Part shown: in pieces, positions 6,741 to 9,834 of the stretch
Layout of the letters: each line of letters starts with the position of its first letter
How positions within the stretch are numbered: the first letter of the stretch is position 1
NCBI GenBank assembly: GCA_937936215.1
Contig: CALGWX010000043.1
Span: 1-9,834 of the forward strand
Source: an uncultured Burkholderiaceae bacterium
Lineage (GTDB): Bacteria > Pseudomonadota > Gammaproteobacteria > Burkholderiales > Burkholderiaceae_F
DNA: 9,834 nucleotides
Direction of reading: 5' to 3'
Translations under genes and position numbers: made by a program
The notes under the pieces: model-generated
Database searches by the model: none
What the model was told of the DNA's origin: nothing
What the model saw: only the letters and a program-made list of their open reading frames with translations

Positions 6741-9335
6741 ATGAGCAGCACCGACGGCGCCAGCCGCGCCGACCTCGACAAGCTGCAGCAGATGGTCGCC
6801 GAGTCGGACACCGGCGGCCGCAAGCCCACCGGCGTCACGGCCAAGGCGCTGCTGCTGGTGGCGCTGGCCTGGTCGCTGTTCCAGCTCTGGTACGCCAGCC
6901 CCTTGCCGTTCGCGCTCGGCGTGTTCGTCTTCAACGACACCGAGGCGCGGGCGATCCACCTCGCCTTCGCCGTCTTCCTCGCGTTCACCGCCTATCCGGC
7001 CTTCAAGCGCTCGCCGCGCGGCCACGTGCCGCTCGTCGACTGGGCGCTGGCGCTCGCCGCGGCCTTCTGCGCCGGCTACCTCTTCCTCTTCTACGCCCAG
7101 GTGGCCACGCGGCCGGGGCAGCCCACCGACATGGACGTCTACGTGGCGGCGGCCGGCATGCTGCTGCTGCTGGAGGCGACGCGGCGCGCGCTCGGCCTGC
7201 CGATGGTGATCGTCGCCGCCGTGTTCCTGATCTACGCCTTCGCCGGCCCGTACATGCCGGAGCTGATCGCGCACCGCGGCGTGTCGCTCAATCGCGCCGT
7301 GTCGCACTACTGGCTGACGACCGAGGGCGTGTTCGGCATCGCGCTGGGGGTGTCGACCAGCTTCATTTTTCTCTTCGTGCTGTTCGGCTCGCTGCTCGAC
7401 AAGGCGGGCGCGGGCAACTACTTCATCAAGTCGGCGTTCGCCCTGCTCGGCCACATGCGCGGCGGGCCGGCCAAGGCGGCGGTGGTCTCCTCGGCGGCCA
7501 CCGGCCTCATTTCCGGCTCGTCGATCGCCAACGTGGTCACCACCGGCACGTTCACCATCCCGCTGATGAAGCGGGTCGGCTACCGGCCCGACCAGGCGGG
7601 CGCGGTGGAGGTGTCCAGTTCCGTGAACGGCCAGATCATGCCGCCGGTGATGGGCGCGGCGGCGTTCCTGATGGTCGAGTACGTCGGCATCCCGTACACG
7701 CAGGTGATCAAGCACGCCTTCCTGCCGGCGGTGATCTCCTACATCGCGCTCTTTTACATCGTCCACCTGGAGGCGCTGAAGGCCAACCTGCAGGGGCTGC
7801 CGCGGCGCACGCAGAGCACGTTCGCGCAGCGGCTGCTGTCGTTCGCGATGACGGTGGCCGGCTTCATCGTGCTGGCCGGCGCCGTCTACTACGGCATCGG
7901 CTGGATCAAAGACGTCCTGCCCAACGCCGCGGTCTATCTGGTCGGCGCCGGGCTGCTGGCCAGCTACCTCGGCCTGCTGTGGTACGGCGCGCAGCAGCCC
8001 GAACTGGAACTGGACGACCCCAACGCGCAGGTCTTCGAGCTGCCGGAGACCGGGCCGACGCTGAAGAGCGGCCTGCACTACCTGCTGTCGGTGGTGGTGC
8101 TGATCTGGTGCCTGATGGTCGAGCAGATGTCGCCGGGGCTGTCGGCCTTCTGGGCGACGATGTTCATGATCTTCATCCTGGTGACGCAGCGGCCGCTGAT
8201 CGCGTTCTTCCGCGGCCGCGGCCAGTACGGCGCTGCCGTGCGGCAGGGGTTTGCCGAGCTGCTCGACGGCCTGGTCACCGGCGCGCGCAACATGATCGGT
8301 ATTGGCGTGGCCACCGCCGCCGCCGGCGTCATCGTCGGTACCGTGTCGCTGACCGGCATCGGCCTGGTGATGACCGAGATCGTCGAGCTGATCTCGGGCG
8401 GCAACCTGATGATCATGCTGCTGCTGGTGGCGCTGATCAGCCTGATCCTTGGCATGGGCCTGCCGACCACCGCGAACTACATCGTGGTCTCGACGCTGAT
8501 GGCACCGGTGGTGGTCGAACTGGGCGCGCAAAGCGGCCTGCTGGTGCCGCTGATCGCCGTGCACATGTTCGTCTTCTACTTCGGCCTGATGGCTGACGTC
8601 ACGCCGCCGGTCGGGCTCGCCTCCTTTGCCGCCGCGGCGATCGCCCGCACCGACCCGATCCGCACCGGCATCACCGCCTTCCATTACAGCCTGCGCACGG
8701 CGATCCTGCCGTTCCTGTTCATCTTCAACACCCAGCTGCTGCTGATCGGCGTCGACACCGGGTTTCACCTCGCGGTGACGATCGTCAGCGCCACCATCGC
8801 CATGCTGGTGTTCGCTGCCGCCACCCAGGGCTACTTCCTCGTCCGCAGCCGCTGGTACGAGACCGCCCTGCTGTTCCTGATCACCTTCGCGCTGTTTCGG
8901 CCGGGCTTCTGGTGGGACATGGTCTACCCGCCGTTCGACAAGGCGCCGCCCACCGAGCTGATGAAGATCGTCGAGGCCAAGCCGGCCAACGCCAACCTGC
9001 GGCTGTGGATCGAGGGCGAGACGCTCGAGGGCAAGGCCTTCAGCAAGGGCGTGCTGGTGCCGCTGGGCGCGCCCGGCCCGGCGCGCGAGCGGCTGCGCCG
9101 CGCCGGCCTGCAGGTGATGGCGCTCGGCGACGAGGTCAGCATCGGCCCCGTGCAGTTCGGCAGCGTGGCGGCCAAGCTGGGGCTGGAGCCCGGCTTCAAG
9201 ATCACCGGGGTCGAGGTGCCGGTGCAGCGCCCGGCGAAGGAGTGGGTGTTCATCCCGGCGCTGGTGCTGCTGGCGCTGGTCATGCTGGCGCAGCGGCGCC
9301 GGCTCACCCCGCCGCCGCGGCTGGCGGCGGCCTAA
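6741..9335 (+). CDS. TRAP transporter fused permease (4TM/12TM, TAXI-associated) with C-terminal DUF3394 region
   Basis: This 864-residue inner-membrane protein joins the small (DctQ-like) and large (DctM-like) TRAP permease subunits in one chain, as is usual for TAXI systems. After a soluble N-terminus (1-33), about four membrane segments (35-165) form the DctQ-like part. The DctM-like part (about 190-700) has the two related halves with their re-entrant-loop motifs: 'GLISGSSIANVVTTG' (255-269) with 'QIMPPVMGA' (298-306), and 'GMGLPTTANYIVV' (571-583) with 'ADVTPPVGLASFAAA' (618-632). These surround the ion and substrate sites in solved TRAP structures. The tail is a DUF3394-type region: a hydrophobic segment near 706-723, a soluble stretch of about 110 residues with a PDZ-like pattern at 800-826, and a last membrane segment (835-850) followed by RRR. 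By the positive-inside rule the soluble part should be periplasmic. GAGGAG (6729-6734) sits 6 nt before ATG 6741. The UspA gene follows after 24 bp, so the two are very probably co-transcribed. Confidence 0.95.
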   Translation: MSSTDGASRADLDKLQQMVAESDTGGRKPTGVTAKALLLVALAWSLFQLWYASPLPFALGVFVFNDTEARAIHLAFAVFLAFTAYPAFKRSPRGHVPLVDWALALAAAFCAGYLFLFYAQVATRPGQPTDMDVYVAAAGMLLLLEATRRALGLPMVIVAAVFLIYAFAGPYMPELIAHRGVSLNRAVSHYWLTTEGVFGIALGVSTSFIFLFVLFGSLLDKAGAGNYFIKSAFALLGHMRGGPAKAAVVSSAATGLISGSSIANVVTTGTFTIPLMKRVGYRPDQAGAVEVSSSVNGQIMPPVMGAAAFLMVEYVGIPYTQVIKHAFLPAVISYIALFYIVHLEALKANLQGLPRRTQSTFAQRLLSFAMTVAGFIVLAGAVYYGIGWIKDVLPNAAVYLVGAGLLASYLGLLWYGAQQPELELDDPNAQVFELPETGPTLKSGLHYLLSVVVLIWCLMVEQMSPGLSAFWATMFMIFILVTQRPLIAFFRGRGQYGAAVRQGFAELLDGLVTGARNMIGIGVATAAAGVIVGTVSLTGIGLVMTEIVELISGGNLMIMLLLVALISLILGMGLPTTANYIVVSTLMAPVVVELGAQSGLLVPLIAVHMFVFYFGLMADVTPPVGLASFAAAAIARTDPIRTGITAFHYSLRTAILPFLFIFNTQLLLIGVDTGFHLAVTIVSATIAMLVFAAATQGYFLVRSRWYETALLFLITFALFRPGFWWDMVYPPFDKAPPTELMKIVEAKPANANLRLWIEGETLEGKAFSKGVLVPLGAPGPARERLRRAGLQVMALGDEVSIGPVQFGSVAAKLGLEPGFKITGVEVPVQRPAKEWVFIPALVLLALVMLAQRRRLTPPPRLAAA

Positions 9336-9349
9336 CCGCGCCTGCCCGA

Positions 9350-9357
9350 GGGAGGAG
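9350..9357 (+). promoter_or_regulatory. Purine-rich Shine-Dalgarno (GGGAGGAG) of the UspA gene
   Basis: GGGAGGAG lies in the 24-bp gap behind the permease stop and 2 nt before ATG 9360. The usable core GGAGG (9351-9355) leaves a 4-nt spacer, slightly short but acceptable. It supports ATG 9360 as the start and independent initiation rather than translational coupling. Confidence 0.6.
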
Positions 9358-9359
9358 AC

Positions 9360-9785
9360 ATGTTCAGGAACGTCCTGCTGGCGGTCGATCTGACCGAGCC
9401 GAGCAGCTGGCAGCATGCGCTACCGGCCGCGATCGAGATCTGCCGGTCGAGTCGAGCCAAGCTGCACGTGTGCACGGTGGCCACCGAGGTCAGCCTTCAG
9501 GTCGCGTCGTTCTTCCCGCCCGATGCCAACCAGAAACTGGTCGAGCAGGCGGCGGCGGACCTGGCGCAGTGGATCCGCGATCACGTGCCGGCGGGCATCG
9601 AGGTAGACGAGGTCATCGGCCAGGGGACGGTGCACCGCGAAATCCTGGCGGCGGCCAAGAAGGTCAACGCGGACCTGATCGTGATGGCCTCGCACAAGCC
9701 AGGGCTGGCCGACTACCTGCTCAGCGCCAACGCGGCGCATGTGGTGCGGCACGCGCCCTGCTCGGTGATGGTGGTACGCGGCTGA
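9360..9785 (+). CDS. Universal stress protein (UspA) family, with degenerate ATP-binding motif
   Basis: This 141-residue single-domain protein has the UspA fold pattern: first strand 'NVLLAVDL' with the usual Asp (D10), the 'VIGQGTVHREIL' segment (85-96), 'ADLIVMASH' (104-112) and the closing strand 'APCSVMVVR' (132-140). It is cytoplasmic and probably dimeric. ATP-binding members have G-x2-G-x9-G-[ST] in the third block; here the aligned positions are A110, K113, A123 and N124, so all three glycines and the Ser/Thr are replaced and ATP binding as in MJ0577 or TeaD is doubtful. It follows the permease by 24 bp, the same context as TeaD, a UspA protein known to regulate the Halomonas TeaABC TRAP transporter. 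A transporter-tuning role is therefore a reasonable inference; a general stress role is the alternative. Family assignment is firm. The 49 bp after the stop show GC-rich sequence but no convincing terminator. Confidence 0.93.
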   Translation: MFRNVLLAVDLTEPSSWQHALPAAIEICRSSRAKLHVCTVATEVSLQVASFFPPDANQKLVEQAAADLAQWIRDHVPAGIEVDEVIGQGTVHREILAAAKKVNADLIVMASHKPGLADYLLSANAAHVVRHAPCSVMVVRG

Positions 9786-9834
9786 ACCGGGCGCGGTGCT
9801 GGTGCCGGCTTGGGCGAGCCCGGGACGCGGTACC

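Noticed and set aside
6671..8596. Open frame of 641 codons on the + strand, out of frame with the permease
   Set aside because: Arg/Gly/Ala-rich low-information translation that overlaps the permease in another frame; no family pattern or plausible start context.
6639..9416. Open frame of 925 codons antisense to the fused permease
   Set aside because: Its translation is a monotonous His/Gln/Arg/Asp/Ala mix with no domain, and it mirrors the GC-rich codons of a firmly identified permease. Such long antisense frames are expected at this base composition.
9786..9834. Terminator after the UspA gene
   Set aside because: Only a distant CCGGGC/GCCCGG pairing with a loop of about 25 nt and no T-tract; the window ends before any clearer signal.

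Overview
The window is GC-rich throughout and tightly packed. The protein families and codon use fit a high-GC proteobacterium, and a betaproteobacterium (Burkholderiales or Rhodocyclales type) is my best guess. That guess rests on sequence style only; there is no rRNA or other marker gene here. I see no tRNA, rRNA, CRISPR array, transposase, integrase or phage gene.

Layout. (1) Bases 1-533, + strand: the 3' part of an RraA-like / HMG-aldolase-like gene whose 5' end lies outside the window. (2) Bases 552-3665, - strand, convergent with the first gene: a large membrane-bound c-di-GMP enzyme with a periplasmic sensor, HAMP, GAF, GGDEF and EAL regions. Both catalytic cores look intact. (3) Bases 3666-4037: a 372-bp divergent intergenic region without a credible gene. 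It holds two pairs of direct repeats next to a possible promoter for the following gene. (4) Bases 4038-9785, + strand: a four-gene cluster made of a class III PLP aminotransferase, a TAXI-type TRAP solute-binding protein, a fused TRAP permease with a C-terminal DUF3394 / PDZ-like region, and a small UspA-family protein.

How the genes may work together. The solute-binding protein captures a ligand in the periplasm and the fused permease imports it. The UspA-like protein, 24 bp behind the permease, may tune the transporter; TeaD of the Halomonas ectoine TRAP system TeaABC is the known precedent. The aminotransferase at the head of the cluster suggests, by inference, that the imported compound carries an amino group or is a keto acid used as amino acceptor. 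The substrate cannot be read from the sequence. The RraA-like gene could act on keto-acid products but belongs to a separate transcription unit.

No wholly new system is evident. The points most worth a second look are the structured 252-bp spacer between binding protein and permease (a perfect 12-bp-stem hairpin and an 18-bp palindrome), the direct repeats upstream of the aminotransferase and of the binding protein, the loss of all three ATP-motif glycines in the UspA protein, and the PDZ-like module on the permease.
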